A stretch of DNA of 64,000 nt, taken from assembly GCA_963575645.1 (NCBI GenBank), contig OY754468.1:4030001-4094000 (forward strand), in the 5' to 3' direction. The DNA comes from Xanthostigma xanthostigma. Lineage: Eukaryota; Arthropoda; Insecta; Raphidioptera; Raphidiidae. Shown one piece after another: positions 1 through 10,130 of the stretch. The position numbers and the translations under genes are program-made. How positions within the stretch are numbered: the stretch's first letter is position 1; each line of letters starts with the position of its first letter. Below the pieces are notes generated by a model. The model searched no databases, was not told where the DNA came from, and saw nothing but the letters and a program-made list of their open reading frames with translations.

Positions 1-329
1 AATAATCGATTCATTGGATGTGAAAAAATGAATCATATCTATTCAATTTAAAGTCTGTTTGTAAGTAAAAGTAAATTCAACGTCTTATACGAAATTCATT
101 TAATAATGTTAATAATAAAGCCATAATGAAGGTGGAAACACGTCGATGTGTCGTTTATGGTACCGCATACTTCACTTTACTGTCTATCTCTCTCACACTC
201 ATTGCATTAATGGGTGAACCGGGCGAACGGATGGAAACGGATTTTTCAGACCACTTCCCCCACCACTTTTCGCCTTACATAGACTTACATAGACTTCAAT
301 CGCCTCAATACGATTTTTGAATGATTTCG
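1..329. other. AT-rich, no recognised feature
   Basis: I see no coding, RNA or repeat signature here. A 64-codon open frame at 126-320 has no recognisable domain and looks like chance. Confidence 0.4.
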
Positions 330-1000
330 GATTATCGAAAAGTTGTCTGATTAGTAAGGTGCTACACTGAATTTGTCTGATATAAATTTTTTCTATATCT
401 GGACAACTTATTTTATCACGTCTAACAATTTTCAGACGAATTGCTATGTTACCGATCGGTAAAATTTCTTAACGTTTTCAAAACGGTCTTAAAATTTAAT
501 GTGCTCACATTTTCTTCTGAAAAATGATTCTTTCGCATAAACTGACCCAAATTCACTCGTGAAAAGGATTTTCAGACGTTTTGCTATGATACTTTTTTTT
601 TTGTCTCATTTCTAATTTTTTTAAGTGGTCTCCCGGGTACACGCTACGCTAGTGGCGTCTGAAAAACGTGTTTTCCATATCTTAGACCTATCATTCAACT
701 ACATTCTGAAAATCAGACGGATTGCTATGATACAGTTTGGTAAAATTTATTGACATTTTTGAAAATTTGGTTAGGTCTGACGATACACGGAAAATTTCTG
801 ATATTGCGATTTTCGGGTTCAGGATAATCGAATCTATCAATTTGATGCGGTTTTCGTCGTATTGCTATGAGACAAAAATTTTGGTCGTGGGCTCTCGTAC
901 TAATAGTGTAAATTATAAAATGTATATGTTAATTAAAAAAAGAAACATCAGAGACGGTTTAGTTAGAAATACATCGATTGTATAACAAAGGTTTTCAAAG
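330..1000. repeat. Diverged 140-bp tandem array, about 4-5 units
   Basis: The box TTGCTATG occurs at 441, 581, 722 and 862, so the spacing is 140, 141 and 140 bp. It is usually preceded by TCAGACG or a close variant. Other words keep the same phase: GGTAAAATTT at 459 and 739, and GTCTGA...ATAT near 375 and 655. The units are otherwise strongly diverged, so this is an old array that only shows through spacing. An 82-codon open frame (737-985) lies inside it and is probably incidental. Confidence 0.6.
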
Positions 1001-1163
1001 TGTATTTTGCATTTGTCCGCTATCTTGACCAAAAGGTACTATCGCTTACTTCAATGTTTTCATATTTTCACTACACCTGCAGTAAAGTTCTAACAAAACT
1101 TCAGATATGGTTACCTTCATCCAATAATGAAATTTCGGAAAAACATTTGACTACGGCTAAAAG

Positions 1164-1437
1164 GTTTTAGCCCGTCGGCAAAAATTTTACTGACACATAC
1201 TCTCCCCAAACTTTGTATATGGCTTCATTAGGCCTAGTCTGACACCTATTTCCTAATTCCTTTATGACTTTCCTTGATTTTGGTGCGTTTTCCCTCTAAA
1301 TTTTCCGAAAGATGTCGTTTTGGCGACATGTAAAAATTTATAGATATACTGCTTGTTTTTTAATTGGGTAGCTTAAAAACTTCAACCAAAACGTTAAAAT
1401 AATGTTCTCTCACAATTAATAACATGAACCATTTAAA
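1164..1437 (+). repeat. Single arm of the foldback element seen at 33.6-34.2 kb
   Basis: This stretch matches the left arm at 33,610-33,880 almost throughout. Shared words include CCCGTCGGCAAAAATTTTA, ACTCTCCCCAAACTTTG and AACTTCAACCAAAACG. Only one arm is present, so it is a truncated copy or one that has lost its partner arm. Confidence 0.75.
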
Positions 1438-1700
1438 ATGTCTGTTACGCTTTTACGACCACACTACTGGGCGGCTGGGCCGATTGTGATAAAATTTAAT
1501 ATGGAGATAGTTTTAACTCTGGGGTAGGACGTAATCTACTTTTTTCCCCAAAAAATTATCTGTAAGATGGTTAATTAAACGTGGGTGTTCCGGTACTTTT
1601 AATGCGAAATCTTGTTGCGTGCAAATTGTGTAATGGTGTGGATTAAAATATTGTTAGGGCTATTATAATTAGTAATTACTATGAATGTCATTCATGTACT
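1438..1700 (+). mobile_element. Helitron-like fragment (TGTCTGTTACGC family)
   Basis: This is similar to 3,228-3,500 and 53,628-53,880. Shared words include CCGATTGTGAT-AAATTTAATATGGAGATAG and ATATTGTTAGGGCTATTATAATTAG. The 5' start and the helicase part seen in the other copies are missing here. Confidence 0.6.
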
Positions 1701-1876
1701 AGGAAGATACTTTGAATTGAATTGGATTGTAAATTATAGACGCTCAACATTTGAGGTCATCAGCGTCTATATAGTAAAACGAAAATAAAAGAAAACAGTA
1801 AAAAAACAATGGTATATACGTTTCTATACCTCGAGACATGTGATCAGCAGTACTACCATTTTTCATTGCAAAAAAA

Positions 1877-2093
1877 ATTGGTTGTCTGTAAAGTCGGTTT
1901 ACGGACGATAGTTTTACGTGATAACGTATTCCGTAATACATAACCTAAATTTTAGTAGCTGTCAAACTATATTTTTACCGACTCTCTATCGCTTATACTG
2001 CGCTCTCGCTTGCACGCACAGGGTCAGGCGGAACGTTACACTTTTTCGTGCGTGCAGCTGGTGTTTTATCAATTTATAAGACGTTATCACGTC
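1877..2093 (-). mobile_element. Family A element, short form (copy 1)
   Basis: The right end (reverse strand) is GACGTGATAACGTCTTATAA. The left end starts ATTGGTTGTCTGTAAAGTCG. Both ends carry ACGTGATAACGT near the tip in opposite orientation. This copy is about 217 bp, with almost no core between the two end modules. The flanks are A/T-rich. The family is not classified. Confidence 0.75.
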
Positions 2094-3227
2094 AAAATGA
2101 AGATCATTCACAAAGAATTCAGTTAATTTTATCATAAGCGATATTGCTTTTTGGACACAGATATATTTAGCTAAAAAAAACTAAAAAGTTTATTCTATCG
2201 ATTTAATTATCTTAAAATTTTGTTTGTTAATTAATTTTACATCACTGTTTTAGTTTTATGAGTCTAATTTGTAACTTTGAAAACATATTTTTAGTTCTGT
2301 GAACTATATATTAATAAATTTTATGGGAAAAGTAATATTCGATGTTTTTCATTTTTCTTTTTTGATAAAATACAGAGCTGAATTAGTCTTAAGGCAACAA
2401 TAAAAGAAGACAGCTATAGCAATGGTATCAGGACGATAAAAACAGCACGGAACCGGCACGGTCGTAAAACAGTAAGCAACCCTTTTGTTATAAATACAAT
2501 ACGAAAAAACTCTCTTTTATCTAATAGAAATCATAATAGAATTACATTTTTCACCCCTTTTTATACTAAAAGTTATACCGATTATCGTCAAATATTACCG
2601 TCCATAATTGACAATATATTGCTGTTATTTAGATAACAACTGTTCGATTTTTTGGAATTATAATAAAAATGCTGTATTTTGATAGCAATCTAGAATAATT
2701 TCACGTTTAGTATGTTTGACCTTTTAACTGTTTTAAACCAACTGGGAACGTTTTATTGTATTTTAGACAAAAATGTCCAAAAGAATAATAATGTCCATAT
2801 TTTGTGCCACTGCAATGATTTTCTCATAGGTTTTGAAATCAATTTCCAATCTGAAAAAATCGTTAATAAATCAATAGACGCGATTTATTAAATGTTTTCT
2901 TTTAAAAATTAATTACGTTTGTGAAAAAATCATTTCCCGTTTCTTGAAATTATTAACAGATGCCATTTGTGCTAGTTGTAGTACATTCATTTCTTTATTA
3001 TTATTAAAAAAAAAAAACGTTCATAAACCAAGAAACAAGGTTCACTGGAGTAATCCTTAAAAAAATAACAAGGTTTGTGAAAAATTCATTGAGACAAAGA
3101 CATTTTCATTAAAAAAAAACAATTTCTTTGTAAATATATGGTCATAGCCTGTGTTCTCAGAATTTTGGTCAGGGGAAAAGAACAGAGTTAGAGTATACAG
3201 GGACATTGGGTTAAGATACTGTAATAA
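2094..3227. other. AT-rich, no recognised feature
   Basis: No open frame of note, tRNA or repeat end is recognised. An A-run at about 3,006 is simple sequence. Confidence 0.4.
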
Positions 3228-3660
3228 TCCATACTAATATTATAAATGCAAAAGTAACTTTGTCTGTCTGTTGCGCTATCACGGCCAAACCGCTGTGCCG
3301 ATTGTGATGAAATTTAATATGGAGATGGAGATAGTTTATGCTCTGAGGAAGGACATAAACTACTTTTTTTCAAACATTAACCCCTAATTAAAGTTAAAAG
3401 TGGGTGTTTCGGTGCGAAATCATGATACGTTCAAATTGTGAAATGATATACACGTTTACAAGTTTCTTATCTGGGTCGAAATATTGTTAGGGCTATTATA
3501 ATTAGCGGCAAATCTAAAGGAGACAGTGTTTTAATATCACAAATACCAATTATGTCAACGGATTTGCTTTTTCAATTTAAAAGATTACAATTTCCAAATA
3601 GGTATTTGGAAAAAATTCCGTGGCATAAGGATCGAAAATGCAGCAATACTGAAAATTTTT
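3228..3660 (+). mobile_element. Helitron, internally deleted, with helicase remnant
   Basis: It begins TCCATACTAATATTATAAAT after an A, as Helitron 5' ends (5'-TC) do. It then runs through the family's CCGATTGTGATGAAATTTAA leader. From about 3,507 a frame reads KSKGDSVL, then PIMSTDL and FQFKRLQFP, the region before motif V/VI of Helitron (PIF1-like) helicases. The frame decays after that. A near neighbour of the same family is at 53.6-54.2 kb. Confidence 0.7.
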
Positions 3661-4698
3661 AAACTTGCATTTAATGCTGACGTTTCTATTAAATTTTGTA
3701 TCATCTTCAGAGTTTTCTGTAATTATATTTTCTTTGTTATAAAATTGTTTTAAATGTTTTAGTTATATTAGTTATTTTATGTAACAGAAAGTAAATTTTT
3801 ATTTGATTCGTTTAATTTGAATCTGATTATTAATAAATGTATAAAACGAAACATTTCACTACCGTTATAAATTTAAATCGTTCAAAGTGAGTAGCGCTAT
3901 ACCGGTTGTCAAAAATACATTTGAAATTAATGAATTTGCAAAGAATCAATATCAGATAAGCAGGGGGTCTACCCAAAACCGAAAAACATGGCAAGTGGTC
4001 TACGAGACAAAAAAGTTTGGGAACCTCTGCTCTAGACCCTAGGCCGCAACAACTGTCCTCTGCGTATGTCCATAGCTACTGCCTTAAAAAGTTTGGACAT
4101 TTTCCTTTTATTACAACACGTTTTTTAATCATAATTAAGATAAGGTAGGAAACATTTGATGTGATATAATTTGGGCAAATAATCGACAGTATATATCATA
4201 TCTTCTCTTTAGCTTACTTGAAAGTCTGCATGTGTCCAAGAGAAACAACGTGGGAGAAATTGCAAGGCGGTGTAAACATTGTATTTAAAAACATTTTACC
4301 TACTGTTTTTCAACAAACTAAAGGCCACTGCACACGAGGCTAGAAACGCTGCTAGATTCTTTGCTAGATTTGCCTACTAGTTTTCTAGCCCTGTTTTTCT
4401 CGATTGCTGTTAAGTGCTCACTTCACACGAGACTATTTTTCAAGCTTGATTTGTAGATAGATCTGGTGCGCGCGCAGTGACAGTTCGAATATAAACACAA
4501 AGCAAAACGTGTCTGTTGTCTGACTCTAAACAGAATGCGACACCATGTTGGTTTGTGGGTGTTTGTTCAAGTGCCCACGTGACAAGATACTGCTTCCTGA
4601 TTGGTTCTTGCTCATACCTAGCAGCAAATCTTGCAAGGAAACTAGCCCTTGTTCTAATTTTAAAACCTATCTTGTGCCCTAGCAGGACAGCCCGCAGT

Positions 4699-5800
4699 CA
4701 GTGCCGGATTAAGACTTCTTGATGCCCTAAGCATTTCTTGCTTATGGCCCCATCTCTAATATGTTTAGTTTATAAAAAAATTCAAATTGATGGAAAAAAG
4801 TTAAAAAGCCTAGATTTTTAAGAAGAAAATTGAATTTTACAATCCATGCACCCATTGAAAATTTGGCTGTCTATAAAATCGGGCATTTTTATACAATTAA
4901 TAGAAAAAAAGTTTCAAAACTAACTAGAAAAATTGAACTAATTGAAAAAAATTTTTTTCGTTTTCATTTTGAAAAATAAATTATTATTTATTTTTAACTT
5001 TTTTGACGTGATAACGTCTTATAAATTGATGAATCACCAATCTTATAAATTGATAAAACACCGGCTGCATGCACGAAAAAGTGTAACGGTCCTAACGTAA
5101 CGTTCCTAACGTTCGTAACGCGTAACGCGTAACGTTCCGCCTGACCGTGTGCGTGCTTTTCTCGAAAACGGCCCTAACGATTTGGATGAAATTTACTGAA
5201 AAGGGATTTTGGGGGGCAAAAAATCGTTTTAGCTAGGTCTCATCTCTCGAAAAAATCGTTTTCTTACAAATTTTATCATTATAAAAATCAATTTTTTGAC
5301 GTATGAAAATACTTAAATATTGTAAGTAGGTTTTGGAATTTTATATAAACAGTGAAACAATTGTTTTATAAATAGTATGACAGTTAATCTTTGAGACTTA
5401 AATAAATACGAAAGAAAGAAAGTTAATAAAAAAAATTATTTTTATAGGTGGTGAGTAATTTAATAAATAAAATTAACCTAAATTTGAAGCGAAAGATGCA
5501 ATATCATAGATTCGAATTATTATAATTATTATATGTAGAATTTAGGTTATGTATTACGGAATACGTTATCACGTAAAACTATCGTCCGTAAACCGACTTT
5601 ACAGACAACCAATTTTTTTTTTACTTCTAAAGTCAGTTTTATATCAGTAAATAAAATTTTTGAGAACATGACAAGAAGAAAAAAAATTGTTGACACGGTT
5701 TAGTGAGGTACTTTTCAGTTCTGAGTGGTGCTTCTTGGTGCCCCTGAGACGTGATGCCCTAAGTAATTGTTTAATTTACTTATAGGCTAATGCGGCACTG
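4699..5800. mobile_element. Non-autonomous hAT-type element with 8-bp TSD
   Basis: It is flanked on both sides by the identical 8-mer CCCGCAGT (4,691-4,698 and 5,801-5,808). The ends are CAGTGCCGGATTAAG and, reversed, CAGTGCCGCATTAGCC. An 8-bp target-site duplication with CAGTGCCG-type ends fits the hAT superfamily. It contains a family A copy at 5,005-5,613; no transposase frame is left. Confidence 0.85.
5005..5613 (+). mobile_element. Family A element, core type 2 (copy 2), inside the hAT element
   Basis: It starts GACGTGATAACGTCTTATAA and ends CTTTACAGACAACCAAT. After the left end module is an array of TAACGTTCC-like 9-mers with a variable number of units. The core is the type shared with copy 4 (16,061-16,667), recognisable by GAAAACGGCCCTAACGATTT. 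It must be the youngest layer of the nest at 4.3-5.9 kb. Confidence 0.85.
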
Positions 5801-5889
5801 CCCGCAGTAACGTCATTTCTAGCTTCGTACCCAGCCTACCGGCTAGCAGAACTCCTAACAGCATTTCTAGCCTCGTGTGCAGCGGCCTT

Positions 5890-6330
5890 AAGTCGTTTTG
5901 TCTTTGATCACAGATGTGAAAGAAAATGCGTGATTATTCTACCTCTAAAATTATTTTACCAGACTTTTACTTGTTAGCATAAAAAGAAACAACCCTATAA
6001 CGTTTAAGAAAAATAATAAATTATAAAATTAATATTGTAGTGTAAAAATGCAAGGGATGAACTGGATGTATTATTTCAATCTTTGGAACGAATTGACAAC
6101 TAATAGTTTTTAGAAAGGAGGGGTCTTAACAGGGTTAAAATGTAAAACACATGTTAAAATATTGCGTAATATGCACAACGTGCCGACATAATGTGTTCCG
6201 TGACAAAGTAACATGTTAACATCATTTTATTAACACTCATATATCATTCACATTAACAAATTAACCCGTCACCGTTGACTGTCTTTGCGTAAAACCTTCT
6301 TTAGATATAATACAATATTAGCAAAAAATT
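5890..6330. other. AT-rich, no recognised feature
   Basis: Nothing is supported here. Confidence 0.4.
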
Positions 6331-6610
6331 TAAGTTTAAAAACTAAAAAAACACGCTTTAATATAGCGAACCTAACTAAAAAGTAGAAAATAATTTTTAA
6401 GTATGAAGAGTTTGTGTTACAGCAATAGAAAGTCCAACAATCACACCCCACGCTTTTTTACTATAATTGAATTATTTTGTTGATAACTCAATACTTATTT
6501 TAATCTTATTCCAAATTAATTAGTCATAATTATTAATTGTCGGACTTTCAATTGCTACTTTTTAGTTCGGTTTGCTATTAAAGCGTGTTTTTTAAACTAT
6601 AATTTATTTT
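6331..6610. repeat. Foldback repeat ending in AAAACACGCTTTA (diverged copy)
   Basis: The left part carries AAAAAAACACGCTTTAATAT and CTAAAAAGTAGAAAATAATTT. The right part (6,555-6,600) carries the complements. The same words form a cleaner palindrome at 11,559-11,765, so this is an older copy of the same inverted-repeat element. Confidence 0.6.
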
Positions 6611-6734
6611 CTTAATTTTTAGTCGTACAACGACAAAAAAGTAATTTTTTTCAAAATTCTCAAATTCAAATTTTTTTCAAAATTTTTAAATTCAAATTTA
6701 TTTTTAGGAAATAATTGTATTGTTGTGCAACAAA

Positions 6735-7292
6735 TCAACAAATAAAAGAAGTATCCAGCGCCTATATAAACCACGGGATAGCCTAGTGGAGACACAGTCA
6801 CACAGGGACTGTTATACATACAAAGTCATATAGTGTCCCCTCATTCGACATAAATTAACAGTCAGTGAACAATGCTGAGGTAACTGCTGAAATAAATAGT
6901 TTAACATAAATAATCTCCTCTAGATAAATAAATAAATGAACTGTGTCAATAATGGTGTACGAAATAAACAGAACTGTATATAGTTAATAAATAACTGTGC
7001 TAGATAAATTTTGGTGTGCTTCTGTGTTGTAAATAATCTTGTGTATATAGTTGTATAGTGACTTTGTATTCTTCATTACTTGTTATTTCATTAGTTGGAA
7101 CTGTTTGTTTCTATTACTTTATAGAGAAGTGTTTTTTTAGTTTATTTATTCTGTTAAAGCTTCACTATTGTAAATAAATATTTTCCTCCACGAAATAGAA
7201 CAGTTTTGTTACAATTATATATCCGACTGTGCAACTCCCCGATATCACACATTTGACACAGCTTTCTGTTCGGGTCGTTACAGCACCCCTTA
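6735..7292 (+). mobile_element. LTR-like retroelement promoter/R-U5 region
   Basis: CTATATAAAC at 6,762-6,771 is a good TATA box, followed by repeated AATAAA signals and a T-rich tract. It stops near GGTCGTTACA at about 7,280, which could be the CA end of an LTR. The start could be TGTTGTGCAAC near 6,721. I find no target-site duplication or internal retroelement sequence next to it, so a solo LTR is only a suggestion. Confidence 0.35.
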
Positions 7293-7697
7293 GCTACGGC
7301 CCTGGTTTACGTAACCAGAATAAGTTCTTTGAAAAAGTAGCTTTACAAGGCGTGACATTTTATATAATATTAATCTAGCTCCTCTGACTGATGTAATGGA
7401 GTAGAGAAGGGTTGTTCATTTGGCAATCAAACCCGTAACTTGCGCTTTTTACACAATTCACATCAATTGTGTTAAAATCATCGACTCAGTGAACTGTTAA
7501 CAGATTCACTCGACTGTTATTGATGCAATTTTACAATTTTAAAATTTCACATACGTACAACTAATATGTTCGAGTCATGGTAAATGAAAGGGTTTAAAAA
7601 TGTTCGTTCTTTTCCGGGACCGCACATGCTGCTTCGTTCTGTAATTGATATGGCTTCATATTCTTTTCGAGCTATTGTCATATTTGAACAATAATTA

Positions 7698-8312
7698 TCT
7701 ATAGGTACTAATAATATATAAAGCAGAAGAGTTTGTATGTTTGTTTGAACGCGCTAATCTCAGGAACTACTGGTTCAAATTGAAAAAAAAAATTGTTGGA
7801 TAGCCCATTTATCGAGGAAGGCTATAGGCTATATAATATCACGCTACGACCATTAGGAGCGGAGCATTAATGAAAAATGTTGCAAATCTAACTCAAAAAT
7901 AAGCTTCTATTCAGGTGAAATTCACTAACTAAATATACTCATATTAGCGTTGTGAGTACACAACCCCTGCTGGCTCAATCGGCAGAGCATGCGACTGTCA
8001 ATATCAGGGTCGTGGGTTCGAGCCCCACGTTGGGCGAATATACTTTTATTTTTTTTTTATTTTCTACATTGCTTTTTCTAAGGCTTACATTTAAATTTAT
8101 TTTAATTTTATTTAATTAATTAAAAAAAAATTATTAGTTTAAAAAAGTATAAGTACTGCTTTTTATCGACAAAAACTTTTGAACGGTAACTCCGATTATC
8201 ATGAAATTTGGAGACATTCATTTCGGTAAAATAAGATGAATGTGTGTACTCACGTTCCTCCCTTCCCCATTCGTTCTTTTTACACCCGGGTGAAACCGGA
8301 CGGGACCGCTAG
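7698..8312 (+). mobile_element. Helitron-like element with tRNA-Lys-like cassette (copy H1)
   Basis: It starts TCTATAGGTACTAATAATA and ends with the hairpin CACCCGGGTG followed by GGACCGCTAG. It sits between A (7,697) and T (8,313), the border expected for Helitron insertion (5'-TC, 3'-CTRR, A/T target). The middle holds a 73-bp tRNA-Lys-like segment. There is no Rep/helicase frame, so it is non-autonomous. Other copies are at 9,318, 34,634, 61,560 and, as a 3' fragment, 25,979. Confidence 0.85.
7964..8036 (+). other. tRNA-Lys-like segment within Helitron H1
   Basis: The A-box region reads TGGCTCAATCGGCAGAGC. The T-arm reads CGTGGGTTCGAGCCCCACG and is perfectly paired. The length is 73 bp, as for tRNA-Lys. 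The anticodon position reads GTC instead of CTT and the acceptor 5' strand is degenerate. It is therefore a tRNA-derived module rather than a working tRNA gene, although A- and B-boxes for Pol III remain. Confidence 0.75.
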
Positions 8313-8493
8313 TATCTTATAATTTGCACTGATTTTTCACTCGGCACATGGTAGAACATAATTAATAACAAACAATAAAAATACACTTGAAAATTCTACA
8401 AAATATTTTCTCTCTCTTGACGATCGTTTCGAACAATCAGGAATACAGACATATACTGAAATGTTTAAATAATATGCAACTGTTTATAAAGGA

Positions 8494-8824
8494 TAGAGTT
8501 GTAACAAACCGTATGTATTCGTTACTGAGTACCGGGTACATCGTCTGACTCGAAGTAACGAATCGTTACTTACAAATTCATTTCGTTACTCTATCCATGT
8601 CAGTTCGACTCGTTTGATGCGGTTATACGTTTTACGAACGAAGTCATACCGTATCATGTATGCGACGCGGCTTGATGCGATGGTACATGCTTGATATGTT
8701 AGTATACGATTGTATGTCGTATGAAAAGTAACGAGTAACGTAACGATACGAAAGTAACGGGTACTGGTTCTTTAAGTAACGAATACATATGGGTACACAA
8801 TTTCTCGTTACTTTTACAGCTCTA
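8494..8824. mobile_element. hAT-type MITE with 8-bp TSD
   Basis: ATAAAGGA flanks both sides (8,486-8,493 and 8,825-8,832). The ends are TAGAGTTGTAA and, reversed, TAGAGCTGTAA. The interior is rich in GTAACG and its complement. No coding sequence is present. Confidence 0.85.
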
Positions 8825-8832
8825 ATAAAGGA

Positions 8833-9317
8833 TAACCGAATAATTAGCTGGGTTAATCATAGACTTAATTACAGATTAATTGTAGGAGGGGTGATAAACT
8901 AAAATCTACTTGGTCATTTGTTATGTTTTTGTTTATTCTAATGGCTTTTTGAACTTCAATATTTTCAAGTAACGTGAGATTTTTACCTTTAATACATATG
9001 TGTAGAGGTTTAAAATTGTCCTGATTAAAATTATGATTATTATTTATGCAGTGAGTCGTGATACCCGGTATTATGGCTAAAATATATCTTATGCATAATA
9101 TTACTTGCGGGTATGCGCGTTAGAAGTTTTACTTCTTTGGTGTGATTAATTTGCATGAACATAATTTATTGACCCCCCCCCCCCCACTTGCCTACTTTTA
9201 CGTTTGTTTAGATCATTTTTGCTCCCATATACTTTTGTACCGCCATCAAGTTTTTAATTAAATACTCAAGTTAATACATTGCTGTCTCTAATAATATTTT
9301 AATATTATTATAAGTTA
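8833..9317. other. AT-rich spacer with a C-run
   Basis: Nothing is recognised apart from a run of about 12 C at 9,174-9,185. Confidence 0.4.
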
Positions 9318-9865
9318 CTAGCGGTCCTGTCCGGTTTCACCCAGGTGTAAAAGAACGAACGGGGAAGGGAGGACCATGAGTACACACATTCATCTTAGTT
9401 TACCGAGATGAATGTTGTGTCCAAATTTCATGATGATCGGAGTTACCGTTCAAAAGTTTTTAAATTTAAGCCTTAGAAGAAAGCAATGTAAAAAATAAAA
9501 AAAAAATAAGAATACATTCGCCCAACGTGGGGCTCGAACACACGACCCCGATATTGACAGTCGCATGCTCTACCGATTGATTCACCTGAGGTTGTGTAAG
9601 TGTTCTCACAACGCTAATATGAGTATATCTAGTTAGTGCATTTCACATGAATAGAAGCTTATTTTTGAGATACATTTTGCAACATTTTTCATTAAAGCTC
9701 CGCTCCTAATGGTCGTAGCGTAATATTATATAGCCTATAGCCTTCCTCAATAAATGGGCTAACCAAAAAAATTTTTTTTTTCAATTTGAACCAGTAGTTC
9801 CTGAGATTAGCGCGTTCAAACAAACAAATAAACAAACACTCTTCAGCTCTATATATTAGTATAGA
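9318..9865 (-). mobile_element. Helitron-like element with tRNA-Lys-like cassette (copy H2)
   Basis: This is the reverse-strand copy. It starts TCTATACTAATATATAGAG and ends ACCGCTAG. The flanking bases are A and T in element orientation, as for H1. The tRNA-like part is 9,519-9,591 (-), with anticodon position GTC. It faces H1 at a distance of about 1 kb. Confidence 0.85.
9519..9591 (-). other. tRNA-Lys-like segment within Helitron H2
   Basis: It has the same 73-bp module as H1. The T-arm loop reads GTTCGAG, but the stem has a substitution (ACACGA on the plus strand). It is decayed. Confidence 0.7.
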
Positions 9866-9906
9866 TTTATTGGGTAGTTAAAACACTTTATTTTTTAAAT
9901 TGCTAC

Positions 9907-9936
9907 GTTTCGTCCTATACTTTGGACTTCATCTGG
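9907..9936 (-). ncRNA. Hammerhead-like core motif (left arm)
   Basis: On the minus strand it reads CAGATGA, A, GTCC, an 8-base loop, GGAC, GAAAC. The first core box has one change from CTGATGA. The GTCC/GGAC stem is intact. Confidence 0.4.
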
Positions 9937-10049
9937 CTCAAAAATATAAAAATGTTATTAATAACATATTGTTGTTTCATTATCATAAAATTTACATGGA
10001 TTCCATTGTTATTAATAACATATTGTTGTATATTATTTTATTTTAGAGC

Positions 10050-10078
10050 CTGATGAAGTCCAAAGTTTAGGACGAAAC
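10050..10078 (+). ncRNA. Hammerhead-like core motif (right arm)
   Basis: It reads CTGATGA, one extra A, GTCC, loop AAAGTTTA, GGAC, GAAAC. This is the CUGANGA / stem II / GAAA order of a type I hammerhead core, except for one additional base before the stem. Whether it can cleave is unknown. Confidence 0.5.
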
Positions 10079-10130
10079 GTAGCAATTTAAAAAATAAAGT
10101 GTTTTAACTTAATCGTCCAATAAATAACTT

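Larger units (their letters stand above)
4321..5889. mobile_element. TIR element of the AAGGCCGCTGCACACGAGGCT family, with nested inserts
   Basis: The terminal inverted repeats start AAGGCCACTGCACACGAGGC and end in the complement, CCTCGTGTGCAGCGGCCTT. A hAT element occupies 4,699-5,800 and splits it; without that insert the element is about 470 bp. Relatives lie at 19.9, 38.3 and 47.3 kb. No transposase is visible, so it is a MITE-like non-autonomous element. The superfamily is not certain. Confidence 0.8.
9869..10130. repeat. Paired, inverted Penelope-type 3' tails
   Basis: Two nearly identical arms face away from each other: 9,869-9,960 (-) and 10,036-10,130 (+). Each reads GAAACGTAGCAATTT then AAATAAAGTGTTTTAA at its outer side, and each contains the CTGATGA/GAAAC motif described at 10,050. 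The space between is AT-rich. I infer Penelope origin from the same motif in the Penelope tail at 25.4 kb. Confidence 0.6.

Noticed and set aside
7964-8036. A functional tRNA gene
   Set aside because: The acceptor stem does not pair, the anticodon position differs between copies, and the segment is always inside the same Helitron-like element.
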